Positions 8,589 to 16,888 of a stretch of DNA of 64,000 nt are shown piece after piece. Origin of the DNA: Candidatus Polarisedimenticolaceae bacterium (lineage in GTDB: Bacteria; Acidobacteriota; Polarisedimenticolia; Polarisedimenticolales; DASRJG01); NCBI GenBank assembly GCA_036275915.1, contig DASUCV010000004.1:598204-662203 (forward strand), given 5' to 3'. Under the pieces are notes generated by a model. That model had not been told where the DNA came from, made no database searches, and saw only the letters and a list, made by a program, of their open reading frames with translations. Within the stretch, counting starts at the first letter, position 1; each line of letters opens with the position of its first letter. The translations under genes and the position numbers were made by a program.

Positions 8589-10438
8589 TCCTCGGCGCCG
8601 TCGTCCTCGCCGGTCCTCTCGCCGCCCTCGCGGCGATCGGCCTCCTTCCGCCCTTGAGACGCAGCGGACTCCCGGCGGCGATCGTCTCGATCGCCGGGAT
8701 CGCGCTCTCGCTCGCTGCGGCGGCCGTTCAGGCCGCGCCGTTTCTTCGCGACGGAGCGTCGCCCGCGGCGCTCGACTTCGTCTGGGCGCCTCTCGCGTCG
8801 GCCCCCGCGATCCGCTTCGGCCTCCTCGTCGACGGCCTCTCCGCGTCGATGGCGGTGCTCGTCTCGCTCGTCGCGCTCCTCGTGCAGATCTACTCGCTCG
8901 CCTACATGGCCGGCGAGCCGCGGCCGTCCCTGGGGCGCTACTACGCCTACCACTCGCTCTTCGCCTTCGCGATGCTCGGTCTCGTCCTCTCCCACAACCT
9001 GCTCCAGACCTACGGCTTCTGGGAGCTGGTCGGTCTCGGCTCGTATCTCCTGATCGGCTTCTGGTTCGAGCGCCCCGCGGCGGCGCGGGCGGCGCAGAAA
9101 GCGTTCTGGACGACACGCCTCGGCGACGTCGGGTTCGCGCTCGGGATCGTGATCCTCTGGGGCGCGTCGGGCACGTTCACCTTCTCCGACCTCTTCGCGA
9201 AAGCCGGCGACGGCAGCCTGGCGGGACTGCCGCTCGTCCTCGGCCTGACCGGGGTCTACCTCGGGGCGATGGGAAAGAGCGCGCAGGTCCCGTTCCACAT
9301 CTGGCTGCCCGACGCGATGGAAGGGCCGACGCCGGTCTCCGCTCTGATCCACGCGGCGACGATGGTCGCGGCCGGCGTCTTCCTCATGGTCCGGATCGCG
9401 CCGCTCCTCCCGCACGCGCCGGCCCTGACCGAAGCGGTCTTCGCGATCGGCGTCCTCACGGCGTTCCTCGCCGCCTCGATGGCGCTCGTCGAGCGCGACA
9501 TCAAGCGCATCCTCGCCTTCTCCACGGTGAGCCAGCTCGGATTCATGATGGCCGCGGTCGGCGCGGGATCGGCCTCGGCGGCCTACTTCCACCTCGCGAC
9601 GCACGCCTTCTTCAAGGCGCTCCTCTTCCTGACCGCGGGATCGCTCATCCACGCGGTCCACACGAACGACATCTTCAAGATGGGCCGCCTCGCGCGCACG
9701 ATGCCCCTGACCTCGATCTGCTTCGCGATCGGCGGCCTCGCCCTCGCGGGGATCGTGCCGACGTCCGGCTTCTTCTCGAAGGACGAGATCCTTGCCGCGG
9801 TCCTGGCGGGCGGCCACCCGGTCGGCTTCGCGATCCTGGTCGGCGTCGCCGGGATGACGGCGTTCTACATCGCGCGCGCGTTCTTCGTCGCGATCCTGGG
9901 GAGCGGTCAACCGGAAGGTCATCCTCACGAGTCGCCGGGCACGATGACGATGCCGATGCTCGTCCTCGCCGGCTTGGCGCTCGCGGGGGGTGCGCTGGCA
10001 CCGGTCGTGCCGCGCCTCACCGCGGCGACGCTCGGCGCCCTGCCCGCGGAGACCGAGGGCGCTCCGTTCTTCGTGCCGGTCCTCGGGACGAGCGCCGCGC
10101 TCGTCGGCCTCGCGGTCGCGTGGGCGGGTTACGTCAAGAAGAGCTTCGACGTCGAGGCGCTCCGCCGCGCCGCGGGACCGGTCACGACCCTCCTCGAGCG
10201 CCGCTACTACATCGACGACCTCTTCGAGGCGGTCTACCGCCGCGTCTACCTCGGCATCTCCGCCGCCGTCGGTTGGACCGACCGCTACCTCGTCGACGGC
10301 GTCGTCAACGCGGTGACCTGGGGGACGTGGAGCCTCGCCGGCCGCCTGCGCGTGCTCCAGAGCGGCCGCGTCCAGGACGCGCTCTACTTCGTCGCAGGGG
10401 GGCTCGTCCTCCTCGCGGTGCTGGCGTGGGCGCGATGA
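8585..10438 (+). CDS. nuoL: NADH-quinone oxidoreductase subunit L
   Basis: 617 aa antiporter-like subunit at the distal end of the membrane arm, with about 16 helices and a long C-terminal amphipathic helix. Family segments include ALIHAATMVAAGVFLMVRI and VERDIKRILAFSTVSQLGF. The start ATG at 8585 overlaps the nuoK stop (ATGA). A long antisense open frame here is a composition artefact. Confidence 0.97.
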   Translation: MILGAVVLAGPLAALAAIGLLPPLRRSGLPAAIVSIAGIALSLAAAAVQAAPFLRDGASPAALDFVWAPLASAPAIRFGLLVDGLSASMAVLVSLVALLVQIYSLAYMAGEPRPSLGRYYAYHSLFAFAMLGLVLSHNLLQTYGFWELVGLGSYLLIGFWFERPAAARAAQKAFWTTRLGDVGFALGIVILWGASGTFTFSDLFAKAGDGSLAGLPLVLGLTGVYLGAMGKSAQVPFHIWLPDAMEGPTPVSALIHAATMVAAGVFLMVRIAPLLPHAPALTEAVFAIGVLTAFLAASMALVERDIKRILAFSTVSQLGFMMAAVGAGSASAAYFHLATHAFFKALLFLTAGSLIHAVHTNDIFKMGRLARTMPLTSICFAIGGLALAGIVPTSGFFSKDEILAAVLAGGHPVGFAILVGVAGMTAFYIARAFFVAILGSGQPEGHPHESPGTMTMPMLVLAGLALAGGALAPVVPRLTAATLGALPAETEGAPFFVPVLGTSAALVGLAVAWAGYVKKSFDVEALRRAAGPVTTLLERRYYIDDLFEAVYRRVYLGISAAVGWTDRYLVDGVVNAVTWGTWSLAGRLRVLQSGRVQDALYFVAGGLVLLAVLAWAR

Positions 10439-11955
10439 GCGGCCATCTCCTCTCGCTGACCCTCGCGGGGCCGTTCGTCGCGGCGGTCGTCGTCTTCCTC
10501 TTGCCGCAGTCCGCCCGCCTCGCGATCCGCCTCGCGTCGCTTGCCGGGGCGCTCGTGCCGGCCGCGACCTCGGCCGTGATCCTCTCGCGCTACGACGTGG
10601 CGCGCGGGGGGTTCCAGCTCGAGGAGCACCTGCCGCTCATCCCGCGCCTCGGCGTCTCGTGGCATCTCGGCGCCGATGGGATCGCGGTCGCGCTCCTCGT
10701 CCTCACCGCGCTCATCCACGTCACGTCGGTCTGCACCTCGTGGAGCCTGAAGTCGCGCGAGAAGGAGTTCTTCCTCTTCGTCGCGCTTCTCGTCACCGGC
10801 GTCTACGGCGTTTTCGTCTCGCTCGACCTGTTCCTCTTCTTCCTCTTCTACGAGCTCGCCGTGCTCCCGATGTATGTGCTCATCGGCATCTGGGGCTCGT
10901 CGATGGACGTGCCGGGGCGGGGTCCGTTCGGCGGCCTCTTCAAGAAGGTCGGCGTCGGGCTCAAGGAATACGGTGCGATGAAGCTGACCCTCTACCTCCT
11001 CGCCGGGTCGGCGTTCATCCTGGTCGGGATCTTCGTCCTGTGGGTCCAGGGTGGGAGCACGTTCGATTACGTCGCGCTCTCGCGCGTCACCTTCGCCGGC
11101 GCTTCGGGCCGCACCCTCTTCCTTCTTTTCTACGTCGGCTTCGGTGTCCTGGCGGGGATCTGGCCGTTCCACACCTGGTCGCCGGACGGCCATGCCGCGG
11201 CGCCGGCCGCGGGCTCGATGATGCACGCCGGCGTGCTCATGAAGCTCGGCGCCTACGGCGTCCTCCGCGTGGGCTTCGGGCTCCTCCCCGCGGCCGCCGC
11301 CGATCTCGCGTGGCTCGTCGGCCTCGTCGCCGTGATCAACATCGTGTACGGCGCGCTCGGGGCCGGCTGGCAGAAGGACATCAAGTACCTGATCGCCTAC
11401 TCGTCGGTCTCGCACATGGGAGTCGTCATGCTCGGCATGGCCACGCTCAACGCGGCGGGGATCACGGGCTCGGTCTACCAGATGGTCGCCCACGGGATCA
11501 TGACGGCGCTCTTCTTCACGCTCGTCAACCTCGTCTACGACATCTCGCACCTCCGCGACATGACGAGGATGGGCGGGTTCGCCCACGCGATGCCGGCGCT
11601 CGCGACCTTCTTCGTGATCGCGGGGCTGTCCTCGCTCGGCCTTCCAGGGCTCGCGGGGTTCGTCGCCGAGCTCCTCGTCTTCCTCGGCGCCTGGACCTCC
11701 GCGCACCCCTGGTGGCTCGTCCCCGGCGTGCTCGGCGCGTTCATCACCGCGCTCTACGTCCTTCGCGCGGTGCGCACGATCTTCCTGGGCCAGGCCCCGC
11801 CCGCGGACCTGCACCTCCGCGACGCGCGCGGAGCGGAGTGGGCGACCTGCCTCCTCCTCGGAGGCGCTCTCGTCGTCCTCGGCGTGTGGCCGAAGCTCCT
11901 CCTCGATCCGATCGGTGCCGGCGTCGGCGAGCTCCTGACCCGGCTGGGGCGCTGA
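10435..11955 (+). CDS. nuoM: NADH-quinone oxidoreductase subunit M
   Basis: 506 aa antiporter-like proton-pumping subunit, about 14 helices. Recognisable segments are FLFYELAVLPMYVLIGIWG, the GIWPFHTWSPDGHAAAPAA loop and DIKYLIAYSSVSHMGVVML. ATG at 10435 overlaps the nuoL stop (ATGA). Confidence 0.97.
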   Translation: MSGHLLSLTLAGPFVAAVVVFLLPQSARLAIRLASLAGALVPAATSAVILSRYDVARGGFQLEEHLPLIPRLGVSWHLGADGIAVALLVLTALIHVTSVCTSWSLKSREKEFFLFVALLVTGVYGVFVSLDLFLFFLFYELAVLPMYVLIGIWGSSMDVPGRGPFGGLFKKVGVGLKEYGAMKLTLYLLAGSAFILVGIFVLWVQGGSTFDYVALSRVTFAGASGRTLFLLFYVGFGVLAGIWPFHTWSPDGHAAAPAAGSMMHAGVLMKLGAYGVLRVGFGLLPAAAADLAWLVGLVAVINIVYGALGAGWQKDIKYLIAYSSVSHMGVVMLGMATLNAAGITGSVYQMVAHGIMTALFFTLVNLVYDISHLRDMTRMGGFAHAMPALATFFVIAGLSSLGLPGLAGFVAELLVFLGAWTSAHPWWLVPGVLGAFITALYVLRAVRTIFLGQAPPADLHLRDARGAEWATCLLLGGALVVLGVWPKLLLDPIGAGVGELLTRLGR

Positions 11956-11956
11956 G

Positions 11957-13384
11957 ATGGGTTTTCAAGCGGCGGCGCTCGAGATCCTCGTCCTCGCGGT
12001 CGCGGGGCTCGTCCTCCTGTGGGACCTCGCGTCTCCCGGCGGCCGCGCACGGGGAAACGGTCCTTACGTCCTCGCGTGCGTCGGCCTCGGCGCCCTCTTC
12101 GTCGCTTCGTTTTTTGTCACGGCCCCGGCTTCGCTCACCGACGCCTTCGTGCTCGACGGCTTCGCGCTCTACGTGAAGCGGATCCTGCTCGCATCGGCGC
12201 TCTTGGCGATCGTCGGTATGGGGCCTTACCTCAAGGCCCGCGGCTCGGGCGGCCGTTCGGCCGAGGCGATCGTCCTCTTGCTCTTCTCGACGGTCGGCGC
12301 GATGGCGCTCGTCTCCGCGCGCGAGCTCCTCACACTCTTCGTCGCGTTCGAGCTGGTGTCGCTTCCCCTCTACGTCCTCACGGCGCTCGAGAAGGAGCGA
12401 CGCTCCTCGCCCGAGGGGGCGCTCAAGGTCTTCCTCTTCGGGAGCGTCAGCTCCGCGATCCTCCTCCTCGGGATCGGCTTCCTCTTCGCCGCGACCGGAA
12501 CGACCTTCTGGATGCAGGTGGCCGCGTGGCCGCACGACCGGCTCGTGGGATTGGGCGCCGCGCTCGTCCTCGTCGGCTTCGGGTTCAAGATCGCGATCTT
12601 CCCGTTCTCGCTCTGGGTGCCCGACACCTACCAAGCGGCTCCCGCTCCGGTCGTCGCCTTCCTGTCCGTGGCGCCGAAGGCGGCCGCGGTCGCGGCGCTC
12701 TTCCGGCTCGTCTTCGAGCTGTTCGGGCCTGCGGGCGTCGGGATCAAGAGCTGGCTCGTCCTCCTCTCCGCGATCACGATGACGGTGGGAAATCTTCTCG
12801 CGCTCCGGCAGCAAGACCTCAAGCGCCTCCTCGCCTTCTCCGGCATCGCGCAGATCGGCTACGTGCTCGCGGCGCTCGCGGCGGGCACGCCGATGGCGGC
12901 GGGCTTGGCACTCTTCTACTTCGTCGCCTACCTCGTCTCGAACGCGGGCGCGTTCCTCGTCGTCGCGGCGCTCGAGACCGCGGGCGAGGCGCCGACGCTC
13001 CACGGTGCCAGGCGTCTCGTGCGCAGGAGCCCGGCGCTGGCGGCGTCGATGCTGGTCTTCCTGTTGTCGCTCGGAGGGATCCCGTTCGTGCTCGGCTTCT
13101 GGGGGAAGATGTACGTCTTCCTCGCAGCCGCGCAGGCCGGCCTTTACGGGCTCGTCTTCCTCGGCGCCGTGCTCGCGGTCGTCGCTCTCTTCTACTACCT
13201 GTCGGTGGCCCGTCTCATGTTCATGTCGACCGACGACGGACCCGACGTCCCGGTCGCCGCCCCGCTCCTGGCGGCGATCGTCGTGTGCGCGCTCGTGGCG
13301 GGGATCGGCGGGCTATTGCCGCAGAGACTGGTCAATTCTGCATTGTCGGCGGCAGAAACGATCACGGTTCCGTCATCCCGCTGA
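11957..13384 (+). CDS. nuoN: NADH-quinone oxidoreductase subunit N
   Basis: 475 aa antiporter-like subunit, last gene of the operon. FAFELVSLPLYVL-type and KIAIFPFSLWVPDTYQAAP segments and LLAFSGIAQIGYVL are typical for NuoN. ATG at 11957 is one base after the nuoM stop. A short hairpin follows nine bases after the stop and may end the operon. Confidence 0.96.
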   Translation: MGFQAAALEILVLAVAGLVLLWDLASPGGRARGNGPYVLACVGLGALFVASFFVTAPASLTDAFVLDGFALYVKRILLASALLAIVGMGPYLKARGSGGRSAEAIVLLLFSTVGAMALVSARELLTLFVAFELVSLPLYVLTALEKERRSSPEGALKVFLFGSVSSAILLLGIGFLFAATGTTFWMQVAAWPHDRLVGLGAALVLVGFGFKIAIFPFSLWVPDTYQAAPAPVVAFLSVAPKAAAVAALFRLVFELFGPAGVGIKSWLVLLSAITMTVGNLLALRQQDLKRLLAFSGIAQIGYVLAALAAGTPMAAGLALFYFVAYLVSNAGAFLVVAALETAGEAPTLHGARRLVRRSPALAASMLVFLLSLGGIPFVLGFWGKMYVFLAAAQAGLYGLVFLGAVLAVVALFYYLSVARLMFMSTDDGPDVPVAAPLLAAIVVCALVAGIGGLLPQRLVNSALSAAETITVPSSR

Positions 13385-13392
13385 CTATTCGC

Positions 13393-13407
13393 CGCACTTT
13401 TCGTGCG
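13393..13407 (+). terminator. Possible terminator of the nuo operon
   Basis: CGCAC, a five-base loop TTTTC and GTGCG form a perfect 5-bp stem just after the nuoN stop, followed by CCGTTT. The stem is short and the T-run is only three bases, so termination strength is doubtful. The rest of the 115-base gap to the next gene shows no clear signal. Confidence 0.35.
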
Positions 13408-13499
13408 CCGTTTCAACCCCTCCTGGCACCGCTCCGCTGTTCACCGTACCTCCCCCTCATGGACCGGGTGTTGCAATAGGTCCTGGCGGGTAAAAGACC

Positions 13500-14120
13500 G
13501 TGAGAACGACACGAGCCAGCCGTCTTTTCGTGGCAGCCGCGATGCTGCTGGCGGGGACGGCCGCGCTCGCGGACGATCACCCGTCGCTCCCTTCGCCGTC
13601 GCTCGCACCGGCTCCGGTGGCGCCGTCCTCGACGTTCCTCGACACGGTCATCGTCCCTCGCGTCGACTCGAACTTGCGGTCCGACGCGGCCGCCGCCCTC
13701 GATTACGCAGGCTTCCGCAGCGACCCTTTCGCAAATCCGTGGACGCACGACAACCGGACGGTCCAGCGGGTCGGCAGCGGCGCGATCAATGCGACGCAGG
13801 ACGCGGTCAAGCGTTACGTCGTCAGGCAGCTCGGCCTCGACAAGTGGTCGCTGCCGCTCGGCGGTGGAAGCAAAGGCGGCGGTCTCTCGTCGCTCCGGAC
13901 CGACTCGGGCGGCATGCGCCTGCGCTTCGGCGTCGCGCACATGGCGCCCCGTGCCGAGCTGCTCATCCCCTCCGGGAACACCGGTCGGGTGACCCTCGGC
14001 CTCGACGGGCGCGGGCGCATGTCGATCGGGTTCGAGACCGCGCCCCAACACTTCCACGTCGGCGGATCCTACGACCCGATGTCGCACGATGCGAACATCG
14101 GGTTCGTCGCGCAGTTCTAG
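13500..14120 (+). CDS. Secreted protein of unknown function
   Basis: 206 aa with a clear signal peptide (RLFVAAAMLLAGTAALADDH, cleavage expected after ALA) and a Pro/Ser-rich linker after it. The C-terminal third alternates polar and apolar residues and ends in FVAQF, as an outer-membrane beta strand might, so an outer-membrane or surface location is possible. I recognise no domain. GTG at 13500 is the only start that keeps the signal peptide intact. It is convergent with the next gene, one base apart. Confidence 0.65.
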   Translation: MRTTRASRLFVAAAMLLAGTAALADDHPSLPSPSLAPAPVAPSSTFLDTVIVPRVDSNLRSDAAAALDYAGFRSDPFANPWTHDNRTVQRVGSGAINATQDAVKRYVVRQLGLDKWSLPLGGGSKGGGLSSLRTDSGGMRLRFGVAHMAPRAELLIPSGNTGRVTLGLDGRGRMSIGFETAPQHFHVGGSYDPMSHDANIGFVAQF

Positions 14121-14121
14121 A

Positions 14122-14388
14122 TCAGATCCGCACCTTCGCCCGATAGCTCCGCATCATGACCATCGCCCCGTTCAGGCGCTGGATCTTCCTGTTCCTCGCC
14201 TGGATCATCGGCAGGTCGTCGGTCGCGGGCTGCTCGGCGCGGATGTCGCGCAGGGCGCGGTCGATCTCGAAGGCGAGCTGGTCCATCTCGGGCTTCGTGA
14301 GCCCCTTGAACGACCGCTCCGTCACGGTCTGGAAGCCTTCCGCGATGTCCCTCGCGTAGGAGAACGCCGACCCGCCCGGAATCGCCAT
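14122..14388 (-). CDS. Small hypothetical protein, 88 aa
   Basis: Starts at the ATG whose complement is at 14386-14388 (MAIPGGSAFSYARD) and is mostly predicted helix, with a basic end (MMRSYRAKVRI). It follows the HD-domain gene by 17 bases on the same strand, so both probably share one transcript. Longer openings of the same frame run antisense-like into the HD gene and are rejected. No function can be assigned. Confidence 0.6.
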   Translation of the reverse strand: MAIPGGSAFSYARDIAEGFQTVTERSFKGLTKPEMDQLAFEIDRALRDIRAEQPATDDLPMIQARNRKIQRLNGAMVMMRSYRAKVRI

Positions 14389-14405
14389 AGCCGCGGAAGG
14401 ATACC

Positions 14406-14969
14406 TTACAAGCCGAGCGCCGAGGCCGACGCGCGCATCGCATCGACGACGAACACGATGTGGTCCTCGACCGTCATCCTGATCGCGGCGGCCCCGTTCA
14501 CGATGTCGTCCCGATTCACGCTCCTCGCGAACGCCTTGTCCTTCATCCGCTTCTTGACCGACTCGTATTTCAGGTCGGCGAGCGCCTTCGAGGGGAGGAC
14601 GAGCGTGCACGCGGTCACGAAACCGCACAGCTCGTCGACGGCGAAGAGGCACTTCTCGAGCCCGGTCGTGCGCGCGACCTTCGTGTGGTCACCGTGCGAG
14701 AGGATCGCGCGGCGGAACCACTCCGGGTAGCCGAGGCGCTCCAGGATCTCGCTCCCGCGGAACGGGTGATCGTCGAGCGACGGCCACCTCTCGTAGTCGA
14801 AGTCGTGGAGCAGGCCGACGAGACCGAACGCCTCCTCGGGCTCGCCGAGGCGCCGCGCGTGCGCGCGCATCGCGCACTCGACGGCGTACGCGTGCTTCCG
14901 GAGCCCCGCGCCCTGCGTGTACTCGTGGAGGAGGCCCAGCGCTTCGTCGCGTGACGGCAATTCGTTCAT
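14406..14969 (-). CDS. HD-domain phosphohydrolase-like protein
   Basis: 187 aa. Metal-binding HD signature residues are visible: HAYAVECAMRAH near residue 26, the LLHDFDYERWP pair near residue 53, and ILSHGDH further on. The family hydrolyses phosphate esters of nucleotides and other substrates; the substrate here is unknown. The N-terminal SRDEALGLLHEYTQGAGL matches HDIG-type domain proteins of this size. It is divergent from the MFS gene, with a 23-base gap. Confidence 0.82.
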   Translation of the reverse strand: MNELPSRDEALGLLHEYTQGAGLRKHAYAVECAMRAHARRLGEPEEAFGLVGLLHDFDYERWPSLDDHPFRGSEILERLGYPEWFRRAILSHGDHTKVARTTGLEKCLFAVDELCGFVTACTLVLPSKALADLKYESVKKRMKDKAFARSVNRDDIVNGAAAIRMTVEDHIVFVVDAMRASASALGL

Positions 14970-14975
14970 GCTCCC

Positions 14976-14982
14976 TATGCTA
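14976..14982. promoter_or_regulatory. Overlapping divergent -10 boxes (HD gene / MFS gene)
   Basis: TATGCTA reads as TATGCT on the plus strand (11 bases before the ATG at 14993) and as TAGCAT on the minus strand (7 bases before the ATG at 14969). Both fit TANNNT. The whole intergenic gap is 23 bases, so both promoters must lie here or inside the genes. Confidence 0.4.
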
Positions 14983-14992
14983 GCGTGCCGCG

Positions 14993-16228
14993 ATGAGCCT
15001 CTCCCGCTGGAATCCGTGGCGGGGCCTCGGCGCCCTGCCGCCGAAGATCTGGATCCACTTCACCGCCACCCTGATCAACAGGATGGGGACGATGGCGATC
15101 CCCTTCCTCGTCCTCTACCTCACGAAGGACGTCGGGTTCACCGCCGAGCGTGCGGGGCTCATGCTGAGCCTCTACGGGATGGGCTCGCTCGTCTCCTCGC
15201 CGTTCCTCGGGAAGCTGGCCGACCGCATCGGCCCGGTCCGGGTCATGAAGGGGTCGCTGTTCGTCTCCGCCGGGTTCATGTTCCTCTACCCATTCGCGCA
15301 CACGACGGCGCAGGTCGCCGCCGTCACCTTCCTCCTCGCGGTGGCGACCGAGGCATTCCGCCCTGCAAGCCTCGCGGTGCTCACCGACATCGCGCCGCCC
15401 GAGCTCCGGAAGGCCGCGTTCGCGGTGAATCGCCTCGCGATCAACCTCGGGATGAGCGTCGGGCCGGCGGTCGGGGGCTACCTCGCGGAGGTGAGCTTCC
15501 CCTCGATCTTCCGCGTCAACGGCACCGCCTCGCTCGCCGCGTGCGCCGTCCTCGCCTTCACCGGCTTCCAGGTCGCGCACCACCGTGCCACCGCAGCAGG
15601 CGACGCGCCGCGCTCCGGTCCTGCCTGGCGCGACCTGCGCCTCATCGCCTTCCTCGCCGCGTGCGTCCCGCTCGCCGCGGTCTTCTTCCAGCACGAAGGA
15701 GCGCTCCCGCTCGACGTCGTCCGCAACCTCGGCCTCTCGGAGTCGTTCTTCGGCTGGATGTTCACGATCAACACGATCATGATCGTGTTCCTGGAGGTGC
15801 GCCTCAACCTCTCGAGCGCGCACTGGCCGCACCGGAAGAGCCTCGCGCTCGGTGCCCTCTTCATCGCGTGCGGGTTCGGCGCCATGGCGTTCGCACACAC
15901 GGGCGCGGCGGTCGCTGCCACCGTCGTCGTGTGGACGATCGGCGAGATGACCCTGCTCCCGAGCATGTCGAACTACGTCGCCGAGCTGTCCCCCGCCGAC
16001 CGACGCGGCGAGTACATGGGCCTCTACTCGATGTCGTGGGGGATCGCCTTCGCGCTCGGCCCGTGGCTCGGCACGGTCGTCCTCGAGCGCTTCGGCCGCG
16101 ACGTCCTCTGGGCCGGCGCGTTCGCCATGGCGGCGCTCGCCGCGCTCGCGATGTCGCGAATGCCCTCACCGCGCGAGGCGGGGACGACCGCGAGCCAAGC
16201 GGTCGAAACCGAGGAAGTCTCGGCCTGA
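14993..16228 (+). CDS. MFS family transporter
   Basis: 411 aa, twelve predicted membrane helices in two halves. The first cytoplasmic loop holds the MFS signature in the form GKLADRIGPVRVMKG after helix 2. The family moves small solutes or drugs across the inner membrane using ion gradients; no substrate clue is visible. ATG at 14993 directly follows the shared promoter box. Confidence 0.9.
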   Translation: MSLSRWNPWRGLGALPPKIWIHFTATLINRMGTMAIPFLVLYLTKDVGFTAERAGLMLSLYGMGSLVSSPFLGKLADRIGPVRVMKGSLFVSAGFMFLYPFAHTTAQVAAVTFLLAVATEAFRPASLAVLTDIAPPELRKAAFAVNRLAINLGMSVGPAVGGYLAEVSFPSIFRVNGTASLAACAVLAFTGFQVAHHRATAAGDAPRSGPAWRDLRLIAFLAACVPLAAVFFQHEGALPLDVVRNLGLSESFFGWMFTINTIMIVFLEVRLNLSSAHWPHRKSLALGALFIACGFGAMAFAHTGAAVAATVVVWTIGEMTLLPSMSNYVAELSPADRRGEYMGLYSMSWGIAFALGPWLGTVVLERFGRDVLWAGAFAMAALAALAMSRMPSPREAGTTASQAVETEEVSA

Positions 16229-16238
16229 GGGATTGATG

Positions 16239-16244
16239 TAGTCT
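16239..16244 (+). promoter_or_regulatory. TANNNT box 8 bases before the methyltransferase start
   Basis: TAGTCT ends 8 bases before the ATG at 16253, and no Shine-Dalgarno sequence stands between them. This is the spacing expected of a leaderless transcript. No -35 hexamer at the normal distance. Confidence 0.3.
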
Positions 16245-16252
16245 AGGCACGC

Positions 16253-16888
16253 ATGGATCTCGTGCAGCCCGACATCGACCGGTACCTTGCCGCCTTCGCC
16301 GCCCACGACGACCCGGTTCTCCGCAGGATGGAGGCGATCGCCGCCGAGCGCGACTTTCCGATCGTGGGGCCGCAGGTGGGGCGCCTCCTCGAGATGGCGG
16401 CGCGTGCGTGCGGGGCGCAGCGCGTGCTCGAGCTCGGCTCCGGATTCGGCTACAGCGCGTACTGGTTCCTGCGCGGCACGGGGCCGGCGGGCACGGTCAT
16501 GCTCACCGAAGGGAGCGCGGAGAACGCGAAGTCGGCGGAGGCCTATCTCACGCGCGGAGGTTTCAGCGGGCGGTTCCGCATCGAGGTCGGCGACGGGCTC
16601 GCGATCGCGGAGGCGCTCGAGCCACCGTTCGACATCGTGTTCTGCGACATCGACAAGCACGACTATCCCAAGGCGCTGCCGATCGCGCGCCGCCTCGTGC
16701 GTCCCGGCGGCCTCTTCATCATCGACAACATGCTGTGGGACGGCCGCGTCCTGAACCCCGCACCCGACGATCACGTGACGCGCGGCGTGCTCGAGCTGAC
16801 GGCGGCGCTCAAGAGCGCCCCCGACTTCGCGGTGTCGATCGTGCCGATCCGGGACGGCGTCGCGATCGCGACGAGGCTCGCGCCCTGA
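16253..16888 (+). CDS. Class I SAM-dependent O-methyltransferase
   Basis: 211 aa, matching the small cation-dependent O-methyltransferase family (catechol/caffeoyl-CoA type). SAM motif I is VLELGSGFGYSAYWF; FDIVFCDIDKHDYPKAL and GGLFIIDNMLWDGRV supply the usual metal-binding acidic residues. It methylates a hydroxyl of an unidentified small molecule. Its stop overlaps the proposed CTG start of the selenoprotein gene (CTGA), so the two are likely cotranslated. Confidence 0.88.
   Translation: MDLVQPDIDRYLAAFAAHDDPVLRRMEAIAAERDFPIVGPQVGRLLEMAARACGAQRVLELGSGFGYSAYWFLRGTGPAGTVMLTEGSAENAKSAEAYLTRGGFSGRFRIEVGDGLAIAEALEPPFDIVFCDIDKHDYPKALPIARRLVRPGGLFIIDNMLWDGRVLNPAPDDHVTRGVLELTAALKSAPDFAVSIVPIRDGVAIATRLAP

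Noticed and set aside
8363..9928. 521-residue minus-strand open frame opposite nuoK/nuoL
   Set aside because: Extremely rich in Arg, Asp and Glu with no hydrophobic core; antisense artefact of GC-rich codons.
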